Program-made: the position numbers and the translations under genes | Shown here: in pieces, positions 51,649-58,931 of the stretch | Layout: each line of letters begins with the position of its first letter | Position numbering within the stretch: the first letter of the stretch is position 1 | NCBI RefSeq assembly: GCF_000621625.1 | Contig: NZ_JHXV01000001.1 | Coordinates: 62,001 to 126,000, forward strand | Direction: 5' to 3' | Source of the DNA: Crocinitomix catalasitica ATCC 23190 | GTDB lineage: Bacteria; Bacteroidota; Bacteroidia; Flavobacteriales_D; Crocinitomicaceae | DNA: 64,000 bases | The notes under the pieces: model-generated | The model's input: only the letters and a program-made list of their open reading frames with translations | The model's database searches: none | What the model was told of the DNA's origin: nothing

Positions 51649-52146
51649 TTAAACAAATAACATTAACACAGTAAGGATAATTCCTCCGATAGTAAAATAC
51701 ATTCCTTTTTTAAAGATTTTCGTTCCAGGTAAAAACATCCAGAATGTTGAGATAACAAAGAACAATAATGCAAGACCAAAAAAGATGTTTAAAAAGAATA
51801 AAGGACTGCCTGTAGTTGCTTTATGTAGCTTATTTAACTTGTCTAGTATTATTGGATATTCTTTGACTTCATATTTAGCTTCGTGTGTAAGACTATTATA
51901 TGTTCCTTCTTTAAAATAGACCAAATCACCGTCAGTTTTCTCGATTTTAAACCGTTTTAATCCTAAAGCTTTCCCTAATTCGTCAATTGTGGTCGTATTG
52001 GGTAAGGTCTTTTCTATTTGTGTTTCGTACGTAAAAACTTTAGTTTCCCTAAAAATTAATACAATTCCGCTCAGTGCATAAACTGCCATTATTCCAGCTA
52101 AAAAGAATCCTAGATATCGGTGGTAAATGCGCATTTTCTTATTCAT
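51649..52146 (-). CDS. PepSY-associated membrane protein
   Basis: A 165-aa inner-membrane protein. An N-terminal helix follows the basic MNKKMRIYHRYLG start (IMAVYALSGIVLIFR, about 18-32). A periplasmic PepSY-like segment (GKALGLKRFKIEKTDGDLVYFKEG) follows, and two more helices are FFLNIFFGLALLFFVISTFW and MYFTIGGIILTVLMLFV. It is the last gene of the TonB-receptor operon, 11 nt after the lipoprotein gene. PepSY membrane proteins next to receptors are often tied to ferric siderophore reduction; this is inference. Confidence 0.8.
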   Translation of the reverse strand: MNKKMRIYHRYLGFFLAGIMAVYALSGIVLIFRETKVFTYETQIEKTLPNTTTIDELGKALGLKRFKIEKTDGDLVYFKEGTYNSLTHEAKYEVKEYPIILDKLNKLHKATTGSPLFFLNIFFGLALLFFVISTFWMFLPGTKIFKKGMYFTIGGIILTVLMLFV

Positions 52147-52157
52147 GGAAGTATTGT

Positions 52158-52940
52158 TTATTCTTGCGAACTTATTGTTTTAAAGTCCGCCAATAATTGT
52201 TGGTAAATTTTATCTTGATGTATGATTGAAGTGAAATTTTTGTCAATATCATCTGCAATCGCTACATGTTCTTTAAACATCGCATATTCTGCTTCTGACA
52301 TTTGATTTAAAGTCTTACCGCAAAGTTTTTTAGCAATACTATTTTTCTTTTCTGTCAAGTAAGTATTTGCCAAAACATGTTTATGCATTAATTGTTCCCA
52401 ATAGACTGGAAATTCTTCATATTTAACGCGGTTGGTTTTACCGTAGATTTCTAGGATATAAAAACCATCTTTTTTTGGAATTAATGAGGTGTCGACTTCA
52501 TTATTATAAATCGGTAAATCGTTGTAAAAAGTATAAGCAACATAGGATGAGAAAAGTTGATCGCGTTCTACTTTATCTTCAATTAAGTTAAAAGCATACT
52601 TTTTCATACACATTTCAAGCGCACCATACTCCGTGCTTTTGTATGCAATAGCTCCTGGCTTTGATTGGAAAATAGTTTGATTTTCTTTTCTGAATTTTTT
52701 TGATAATGAATCGTATAGGTGTTGGTTTATTTTGAGTCTCCAGTCGAGCAGTGTATCTTGTTTATCCGTTTGTTTTAGTGATGCAATATTATAATGATCA
52801 ATAGAGTCTTTTAATAAACAGAGGTTGCATGCAAGACTTTCAGAAGGGTCTAATGAAACAAGGTTACTCTTCTCATGCTGGTTTTCGTTGCACGAGAAAA
52901 TAATCAGCGTACATAGGGTGAATAATAATTTGGAATTCAT
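52158..52940 (-). CDS. lipoprotein of unknown function, TonB-receptor operon
   Basis: A 260-aa lipoprotein (lipobox IFSC near residue 17). The mature N-terminus has a CNLC motif (about residues 38-41), and the rest is helical with a YALEM/ALEMCMKKYAF-type region and IAIADDIDKNFTSI towards the C-terminus. A C-x2-C pair could bind a metal or haem, but the spacing (CNLC, without CH) does not match c-type cytochromes. It lies between the receptor gene and the PepSY gene on one transcript, so a role in the same uptake path is likely. Confidence 0.65.
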   Translation of the reverse strand: MNSKLLFTLCTLIIFSCNENQHEKSNLVSLDPSESLACNLCLLKDSIDHYNIASLKQTDKQDTLLDWRLKINQHLYDSLSKKFRKENQTIFQSKPGAIAYKSTEYGALEMCMKKYAFNLIEDKVERDQLFSSYVAYTFYNDLPIYNNEVDTSLIPKKDGFYILEIYGKTNRVKYEEFPVYWEQLMHKHVLANTYLTEKKNSIAKKLCGKTLNQMSEAEYAMFKEHVAIADDIDKNFTSIIHQDKIYQQLLADFKTISSQE

Positions 52941-53022
52941 TCGAGGGATTTATTATGAAAATAATTAGTCGATAAATTTAAAGAATTAAATAAGATTAAT
53001 ATTTAAATCAATCCTTGATTGA

Positions 53023-55383
53023 TTATCTTCTTTTTCCAGAATAAGTCATCGCCTCACCTTTACCAAAACTATAACTAAAACCAATGGTGAAAAAACGGCC
53101 TCTTTGTCCATAGTTGTACAAATAATAATCTGGTTGGTCGACAATGCTCTCTCTTATTCGTGAAGCAAATACATCTTGTACGCTGGCATTAATAACTCCT
53201 TTTCCTTTCCATAATTTTTTACGGAGACCAATGTTTCCATAAACAAAGCCGGAGTTTACACCTTGCACAGTAGCATATCGCGATTCTTGATTCCCGGATA
53301 ATTCTACCTCAATATCTGCAGGTAATTTAATTTTAGCAGTTAGTTTTGACGACCATTTGTCACCATTAAAATCGAATACTTGATCCTCAAAAGTTCCCAC
53401 TCGATTAAAATACCCATAGTTAAAATCACCACTTAACGTTAACCATTTATTCGGTGAATATTTAGCGTTTAACTCAATGCCTAACTGATCTCTTGTTCCA
53501 ATGTTAGTAGGGGTGACGGTGTTAATATCATCTTCAAAAAAGGATACTCGTTCAATCACATCAACGGTATGTAAGAAGTAAACGCTGGCATTTAATGATA
53601 TTTTTTCTTTTATAAATATTCCGGTTATCTCGTACGAATCCGCAAATTCAGGCATTAATTCGGGATTACCTTTGCGAACGCTGTATGTGTTTTGAATATT
53701 GAAAAATGGATTCAAATCCCACATTCTTGGTCTGTAAATTCGTTTAGAATAACCTGCCTGTAACGAATATTGTTTACTTATTTTATATGATACATGCGCC
53801 GACGGAAACAGGTTCGTATAATTCATCGAATTGCTTTCGTTAGTCGTTGCAAGTAATGTTTGAACATCCGTATTTTCGAATCTTAATCCAGCTTTTACAC
53901 CCCACTTTTCCGCTTCGTAAGATGCCGTTCCGTATAGTCCTAAAACCTTTTGATCGAAATTAAAATCGTTACTTAAATTCGTGTTCAGTGCCCAAACATC
54001 GCTGCTTTGATCTAATACACTATACTCATTTCCTACATTATTTAATTCATAAATACCACCAGTTTCTATTGTTATTTTCTTGGTGATTGGATTGGTGTAA
54101 TCGAGCTTAAAAGCATAGTTTGATTGATAAAAGTCAGTCTCTATTCTTTGGTTGTCAGGCGCTGAAAAACCGAGCGTGTTTTCGTTGATATATTCGGAGG
54201 TTTGTTTTTTACCGAAGAAATTACCAGTCGTACTAAACAACAAATTATGGTCCTTGTGATTCTTAAATTGCTTGGCATACTGAACATCGAATTGGTATTT
54301 AGGATTGGTTGCTGAAGTTGCACCTGTTCTTGTATATTGACTTAATAAATAACCTTCGTTTTCAAGAGAAAATGTCGTAATAGTAGGTTCGTCTTCTATC
54401 TCGTACATATAATTCCCTGAAACAGTAATTGTATTGAAATCGTTTAGATAAATATCAGTGCCCAGAATTACATTGTAGAAATTTTCACTTTTAGATTCCT
54501 CGCCCAAACCATAAATTTCAGATCCCGTGATGTGGTTAATATTTTCGGTTTTTCTTATGGTTGGACGCGTTCTATAACCCGCTCCCAATTGCGCAAATAA
54601 GTTAAATTTCTCTGTTCGTTGATTCAAACTTACCCCAATACTATGATTATTAGGATAGCCTGTATTCAATGAAATAGATCCGTTGAATGCTTTTTTATCC
54701 TCTTTTTTAAGGATGATATTGATAATACCCGCTGAACCTTCGGCTTCGTATTTCGCAGAAGGATTTGTGATCACTTCTATACTCTCAATCATATCAGCTG
54801 AAATCGTTCCTAATGCATTACTGCCTTCGTCAGATAATACAGATGGTTTTCCATTGATAAGGATTTGAACACCAGAATTCCCTCTAAGACTTATGATACC
54901 CTCTATGTCAACATTAACAGACGGAACATTGTTTAAAAGATCCATTGCACCCATACCTGAGCTTGTCAAATCACTTCCTACATTAAAAACACGCTTGTCT
55001 AATTTGAATTCGACTGATGATTTTTCGGCAGTCACTTGCACTTGGTCTAAGCTATGTTCGGTATTAGACAATAAGATTTTACCTAGATTTATTTTGCCGT
55101 CAATAATGTCAAATGTTTCAATTTTTTTAGTGATAAATCCAATGAATCTGACCTCAATTATAAATGCAGATGAATCTGTTGTGACATTAAAACTACCATC
55201 ATCTTTACTTGTCGTTCCAGCCAGAATTTTATTGGTGGTCGGACTCATTATAGCAATTGTTGCATAAGGAATAGGTTGGCCACTTGGTTCATCTATTACT
55301 ATTCCACTAATTGTTGTCGATTGAGCGAATATTATAGCTGAAGGAATAATTGTCGCTATTAATATAAGAAGTAGATGCTTCAT
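53023..55383 (-). CDS. TonB-dependent receptor (outer-membrane beta-barrel family)
   Basis: A 786-aa outer-membrane receptor. A signal peptide (about 1-20, ending IIFAQ) precedes a carboxypeptidase-regulatory-like domain (SGIVIDEPSGQPIPYATIAI, about 25-105). The plug domain has LLNNVPSVNVDIEGIISLRG, INGKPSVL and MIESIEVITNPSAKYEAEGS, and a large beta-barrel runs to an aromatic-rich end. Substrate unknown, though iron chelates or small molecules are usual. It is not of the SusC type and has no SusD neighbour. It leads an operon with a lipoprotein and a PepSY protein, divergent from a LytS/LytTR pair that may regulate it. ATG 55383 starts the signal peptide. Confidence 0.93.
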   Translation of the reverse strand: MKHLLLILIATIIPSAIIFAQSTTISGIVIDEPSGQPIPYATIAIMSPTTNKILAGTTSKDDGSFNVTTDSSAFIIEVRFIGFITKKIETFDIIDGKINLGKILLSNTEHSLDQVQVTAEKSSVEFKLDKRVFNVGSDLTSSGMGAMDLLNNVPSVNVDIEGIISLRGNSGVQILINGKPSVLSDEGSNALGTISADMIESIEVITNPSAKYEAEGSAGIINIILKKEDKKAFNGSISLNTGYPNNHSIGVSLNQRTEKFNLFAQLGAGYRTRPTIRKTENINHITGSEIYGLGEESKSENFYNVILGTDIYLNDFNTITVSGNYMYEIEDEPTITTFSLENEGYLLSQYTRTGATSATNPKYQFDVQYAKQFKNHKDHNLLFSTTGNFFGKKQTSEYINENTLGFSAPDNQRIETDFYQSNYAFKLDYTNPITKKITIETGGIYELNNVGNEYSVLDQSSDVWALNTNLSNDFNFDQKVLGLYGTASYEAEKWGVKAGLRFENTDVQTLLATTNESNSMNYTNLFPSAHVSYKISKQYSLQAGYSKRIYRPRMWDLNPFFNIQNTYSVRKGNPELMPEFADSYEITGIFIKEKISLNASVYFLHTVDVIERVSFFEDDINTVTPTNIGTRDQLGIELNAKYSPNKWLTLSGDFNYGYFNRVGTFEDQVFDFNGDKWSSKLTAKIKLPADIEVELSGNQESRYATVQGVNSGFVYGNIGLRKKLWKGKGVINASVQDVFASRIRESIVDQPDYYLYNYGQRGRFFTIGFSYSFGKGEAMTYSGKRR

Positions 55384-55586
55384 GGTTTGGTTCTTTATTT
55401 CATGCAAATTTGAGGACTTAATTTCAATTGAAAAAATTAAACCTGTTCAACGACATAAATGAGCCTGCAAACAACAATTCACTTTCTTATTAATAAAAAC
55501 GGACTTTTTTCGATGCATTTATTTGACGTGTGACTGTTTAATTCTGTCGTTTGCCGATTCTTTTTTATCTTCAATTACTTTATGTC

Positions 55587-55594
55587 TAATTTTG
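55587..55594 (+). promoter_or_regulatory. candidate -7 element of the LytS-like gene
   Basis: TAATTTTG matches TAnnTTTG exactly, with only 4 bases before the ATG at 55599, again predicting a leaderless transcript. Confidence 0.45.
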
Positions 55595-55598
55595 ATCT

Positions 55599-56642
55599 AT
55601 GACTTTTGAAGAAAATCAAACGCGAAAATATTGGTACGAAGCCTTTTTTCAAGTGTTTCTTGTAGGAATGGTTTTTGTGTTTTATGCATTCGAACGTAAA
55701 AGAGGTGGTGGGTTTTCGGAGTTTGATTTTGAAATATCTACTGTCCTTTTCTTTCTAAATTACGTAGTTGCAGCATTCTTTATCAATTATGTTTTGTTGC
55801 CTAAATTTTTATATCCGAAAAAATATTGGACTTTTGGACTGTCAGTTTTAGCCGTGATTGCCATCGTTATTGTTATAGAGGAAGGGGTGATTGAACAGAT
55901 TTATTTTCCTGATACCAGAGGAGCAAGTTTTCCAGGTGTTTTTAGAAGTCTGACGGATTCTTTACCGACAATCACCATATTGGCCGGATTTAAATTCGCA
56001 TGGGATGCTTTGAATAAACAGAAGGAAGTTGATGAATTAAAATCTGCTGTAAAGGAGAGTGAATTACAGTTTTTAAAGTCGCAAATCAATCCTCATTTCC
56101 TATTCAATAATCTTAATAATTTATATGCTTATGCATTAGAGAGTTCACCTAAAACACCACAGATAATTTTAGAATTGTCAAATGTATTGCGCTATATGCT
56201 GTATGAATGCAAAGAAGAATTTGTCCCATTAGGAAAAGAAATTGATCAATTGGAAAGTTTTGTAAACCTAAGTCAGTTACAATTTGAAGATCGCGGAACG
56301 ATCAGTTTTGATGCACAGCATATTAATTCTGGCTATCAAATTGCGCCGCTTATTTTATCTGTATTTATTGAAAATGCTTTTAAGCATAGTGCAAGTAGTC
56401 AAACGGATGATATTGAAATTGGTATTGCTATTGATTTAGATGAAAAGGGAAGTTTAAAATTCCATTGTAGGAATACTTTTACAGAGGATACAAATACAAA
56501 TGACTTAGCACATGGAATTGGTTTGGAGAATGTGAAGAAACGTTTGACTTTGCTTTATCCTAATTCTCATACTTTGTCAATCGACAGCCGTGAAAACATT
56601 TTTGATGTACATTTAAAGATCAATTTAAAAGTAACACAATGA
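55599..56642 (+). CDS. LytS/YehU-family sensor histidine kinase
   Basis: A 347-aa membrane kinase of the His_kinase (pfam06580) type. About four helices lie in residues 14-135. A short coiled coil follows, and the phospho-accepting His166 is in SQINPHFLFNNLNNLYAY. The ATP-binding domain contains APLILSVFIENAFKHS and HGIGLENVKKRL. No separate sensory domain is visible, so the membrane part is the likely sensor. It overlaps the regulator gene by 4 nt. Confidence 0.93.
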   Translation: MTFEENQTRKYWYEAFFQVFLVGMVFVFYAFERKRGGGFSEFDFEISTVLFFLNYVVAAFFINYVLLPKFLYPKKYWTFGLSVLAVIAIVIVIEEGVIEQIYFPDTRGASFPGVFRSLTDSLPTITILAGFKFAWDALNKQKEVDELKSAVKESELQFLKSQINPHFLFNNLNNLYAYALESSPKTPQIILELSNVLRYMLYECKEEFVPLGKEIDQLESFVNLSQLQFEDRGTISFDAQHINSGYQIAPLILSVFIENAFKHSASSQTDDIEIGIAIDLDEKGSLKFHCRNTFTEDTNTNDLAHGIGLENVKKRLTLLYPNSHTLSIDSRENIFDVHLKINLKVTQ

Positions 56643-57325
56643 TCACCTGCATAATCATAGAAGATCAAGCGCCAGCGCAAAGGGTGTTAAAAAAGTACAT
56701 TCTTGATGTTGGTACCATTGAATTGAAAGCTGTTTTCTCAAATGCGATTGAAGCTTTGGCCTATTTAAAACTGAATAGTGTTGATATGATGTTTTTGGAT
56801 ATTCATTTGCCAAAAATTTCAGGAATAGATTTTTTAAAGACGATCACCAATCCGCCAGCCGTAATTTTTACTACTGCCTTTTCGGAATATGCGGTACAGG
56901 GGTTTGAATTGAATGTAATTGATTATTTGGTTAAACCGTTTTCCTTCGAACGATTCGTGCAAGCGATTAATAAAGTTCAACCAAAAGAAACTGTCCAAGA
57001 CACCTCGGCGAACCTTGAGTTTTTCGTGAAGTCGGGGCATGAATATATTAAAGTGAAAAGTGAGGAAGTTATCTATATTCAATCTGATATGGATTATACA
57101 GAGATTCATCAAAAAGATAAGAAGCTGTTGACGCCAGAAACTTTGTCGTTCTGGGAAAATAAATTAAGAGCCAATGATTTCATTCGTGTACATAAATCGT
57201 ATTTGATCAATACCGCTTGCATTGAAAAAATTGCTGGAAATCAAGTTTATTTATTGGGAGACATTCAAGTACCAATAGGGCGCGCTTATAAAGATGCTTT
57301 CTTGGAGAAGTATGTGAAGGGGTAG
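56639..57325 (+). CDS. LytTR-family response regulator
   Basis: A 228-aa regulator with a receiver domain (1-115; acidic EDQ at 8-10, phospho-acceptor Asp54 in MMFLDIHLPKI, Lys in VIDYLVKPFSF) and a C-terminal LytTR DNA-binding domain (about 125-228; FVKSGHEYIKVKSEEVIYI, FIRVHKSYLINTACIE, VPIGRAYK). It is the cognate partner of the LytS-like kinase. The divergently transcribed TonB-receptor operon is an obvious candidate target. Confidence 0.94.
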   Translation: MITCIIIEDQAPAQRVLKKYILDVGTIELKAVFSNAIEALAYLKLNSVDMMFLDIHLPKISGIDFLKTITNPPAVIFTTAFSEYAVQGFELNVIDYLVKPFSFERFVQAINKVQPKETVQDTSANLEFFVKSGHEYIKVKSEEVIYIQSDMDYTEIHQKDKKLLTPETLSFWENKLRANDFIRVHKSYLINTACIEKIAGNQVYLLGDIQVPIGRAYKDAFLEKYVKG

Positions 57326-57331
57326 TTGGTT

Positions 57332-57784
57332 TTAATTTTGTTGTAAATTCTGTTTGGCGATACTGAGTATTCCAATAGAAAAGTTATAAGAATTTATTTT
57401 TTTGCCATCAAAACTTATTCTGCCATCACTTATTTGCTTATTGAGCTTATTTTTTAATTTTTCGATATCAATTTTATTAATACTGTCTTTTGAAATATTT
57501 GAAATTTCAGAGCGAATAAAACTACGAATAACTGGTTTTAAAACCTCATCATCAAATTCTTCTAGGTTGTTAAATCCGTAACTTTTTAATAGGCTTGTCT
57601 GAGTAATAATTGAATAGGAAATGTTTAAGGCAACTTCATTTTCAAGACTATCCAGTACAATAATCGACATAATAATAATGTGATCATTTGGTTCAGGAGC
57701 AATTATTGTTGATGCCTTATTTTTGTTTATATCGTAGTTGCAGTTCAATAAAGTGAACAATGGAAATATTAGCCAGATTTTCAT
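57332..57784 (-). CDS. small lipoprotein with SPFH/prohibitin-like segment
   Basis: A 150-aa lipoprotein (lipobox TLLNC near residue 15). The segment LENEVALNISYSIITQTSLL followed by EFDDEVLKPVIRSFIRSEIS resembles the core of SPFH/prohibitin domains, with their beta strand of Y-x-I type and the vL-P-xIRs-xxR helix. It is far shorter than a full SPFH protein. The gene is convergent with the LytTR regulator, 7 nt apart. Function unknown; the resemblance is by eye. Confidence 0.6.
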   Translation of the reverse strand: MKIWLIFPLFTLLNCNYDINKNKASTIIAPEPNDHIIIMSIIVLDSLENEVALNISYSIITQTSLLKSYGFNNLEEFDDEVLKPVIRSFIRSEISNISKDSINKIDIEKLKNKLNKQISDGRISFDGKKINSYNFSIGILSIAKQNLQQN

Positions 57785-57928
57785 TTCATTACTGATTTAA
57801 TCAAATCTAAAAGTACCAAAAATTACCAGTGTCTTATAAGGTATTTTGAATAGAAGCATCTAATTCAGGCAGTTGTGCAAATTAAATCACATTTTTTGAT
57901 GTAAATCATTGTATATCAAATATAAAAA

Positions 57929-57980
57929 CGTTTACAAACATTTACAAACGTACTTTATTCGTATACAAACGTTTTGTAAC
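57929..57980 (+). promoter_or_regulatory. phased repeat cluster upstream of ssb
   Basis: The core TWTACAAA occurs at 57931, 57941 and 57962 (spacing 10 and 21 bases, one and two helix turns) as TTTACAAACA, TTTACAAACG and TATACAAACG. An inverted version GTTACAAAAC lies at 57971-57980 (minus strand), and another TTTACAAA at 58042 in the leader. The same-face spacing suggests cooperative binding of a protein. A TACTTTG box (58005-58011) lies between the cluster and the ssb start. Confidence 0.55.
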
Positions 57981-58069
57981 CGACTAAAGATTTGAATCGT
58001 CCATTACTTTGCCTCGTCGCTAACAAACAACGACAGAAACATTTACAAATAATTTTTAAAAACAACAAC

Positions 58070-58414
58070 ATGAACACGTTAAGAAACAAAGTACAATTAA
58101 TCGGACACTTAGGTCAAGCACCTGAAATCATTTCATTCGAAAATGGAAACAAGTTAGCAAAGTTAAATATCGCTACGAACGAGTCGTATAAAAACGCCCA
58201 AGGAGAAAAAGTAGATGCGGTACAATGGCATCAAGCAACTGCCTGGGGTAAACAAGCAGAGATTTTAGAAAAGTACACAGATAAGGGGCAAGAAATTGCT
58301 ATTGAAGGTAAGTTGGTAACCCGAACTTATGAGACGAAAGAGGGGGAGAAGCGAACGAAGACAGAAATTCAAATTCAAGAATTCTTGTTCTTAGGTAACG
58401 CTAAAAAAGGGTAG
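58070..58414 (+). CDS. ssb: single-stranded DNA-binding protein, paralogue 1
   Basis: A 114-aa OB-fold protein: NKVQLIGHLGQAPEIISFENG, KLAKLNIATNESY, WHQATAWGKQAEILEKYTDKGQ and a C-terminal strand QIQEFLFLGNAKKG. It stops right after the OB fold and lacks the Gly/Pro-rich linker and the acidic DDDLPF-type tip that recruits repair proteins. It is the first of two ssb genes 96 nt apart. The ATG at 58070 is chosen; a 57992 start would extend it through the promoter region. Confidence 0.9.
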   Translation: MNTLRNKVQLIGHLGQAPEIISFENGNKLAKLNIATNESYKNAQGEKVDAVQWHQATAWGKQAEILEKYTDKGQEIAIEGKLVTRTYETKEGEKRTKTEIQIQEFLFLGNAKKG

Positions 58415-58425
58415 AAGTGGGGGAT

Positions 58426-58464
58426 GGGGATTTAAGCATGTTGTAAATCACTTGCTTGATCCCC
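58426..58464 (+). other. stem-loop between the two ssb genes
   Basis: GGGGAT (58426-58431) pairs with ATCCCC (58459-58464) and AAGCA (58434-58438) with TGCTT (58453-58457). No T tract follows, so it is an RNA structure or processing site rather than a terminator. Confidence 0.55.
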
Positions 58465-58510
58465 AACACCTTCAATTAAAAATTAATTAATCGCATTAAA
58501 AAAAATCATC

Positions 58511-58855
58511 ATGAATAAATTACAAAACGCAGTAAACTTAATTGGACGCATCGGAGTAGCTCCAGTAATAAGAACTTTCGAAAATGGTGTAAAATTGGCC
58601 AAGTTCACATTAGCAACCAACGAAACCATTAGAGAGATCAATGGGAAATCAGTTAAAACACAATGGCATAGTATTGTGGCTTGGGGTAAAAAAGCAGAAT
58701 TAATCGAGAAATTCGTTAAAAAGGGGCAAATGTTAGCGATTGACGGGAAGCTGATCAATCGGGTTTATACAGATGCGTCAGGCACGAATAAAAAAGTGAC
58801 TGAGATTCAAGTCAACGAAATTTTAATGATTAATCCTAAAAAGCAAGCGGGTTAA
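58511..58855 (+). CDS. single-stranded DNA-binding protein, paralogue 2
   Basis: A 114-aa OB-fold protein of the same type: NAVNLIGRIGVAPVIRTFENG, KLAKFTLATNETI, WHSIVAWGKKAELIEKFVKKGQ and EIQVNEILMINPKKQAG. It also lacks an acidic tip. The two proteins have the same length and align without gaps, with identity that looks to be about half, so this is an old duplication. It is followed by a bidirectional terminator. Confidence 0.9.
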   Translation: MNKLQNAVNLIGRIGVAPVIRTFENGVKLAKFTLATNETIREINGKSVKTQWHSIVAWGKKAELIEKFVKKGQMLAIDGKLINRVYTDASGTNKKVTEIQVNEILMINPKKQAG

Positions 58856-58874
58856 AGGGGGCAAGTTTGCTAAC

Positions 58875-58914
58875 AAAAAAAGGCAGCGCGAACATCGGTT
58901 CGGCTGCCTTTTTT
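58875..58914. terminator. bidirectional terminator between ssb paralogue 2 and the subtilase
   Basis: AGGCAGC (58881-58887) pairs with GCTGCCT (58903-58909), extended inwards by CGAAC/GTTCG around ATCG. An A tract on the left (58875-58880) and a T tract on the right (58910-58914) let it stop transcription from both sides. Confidence 0.88.
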
Positions 58915-58931
58915 GTGTGCTATAATTTCTG

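Noticed and set aside
54893-55267. Open frame antisense to the TonB-dependent receptor
   Set aside because: The opposite strand encodes the conserved plug domain; the antisense product has no recognisable motif.
57929-57980. Replication origin iterons
   Set aside because: No replication initiator gene, DnaA boxes or AT-rich unwinding tract could be recognised beside the repeats; an operator is the simpler reading.
57992-58069. N-terminal extension of ssb paralogue 1
   Set aside because: The extra 26 residues start at 57992, upstream of the TACTTTG promoter box, and resemble no SSB; ATG 58070 gives the standard start.
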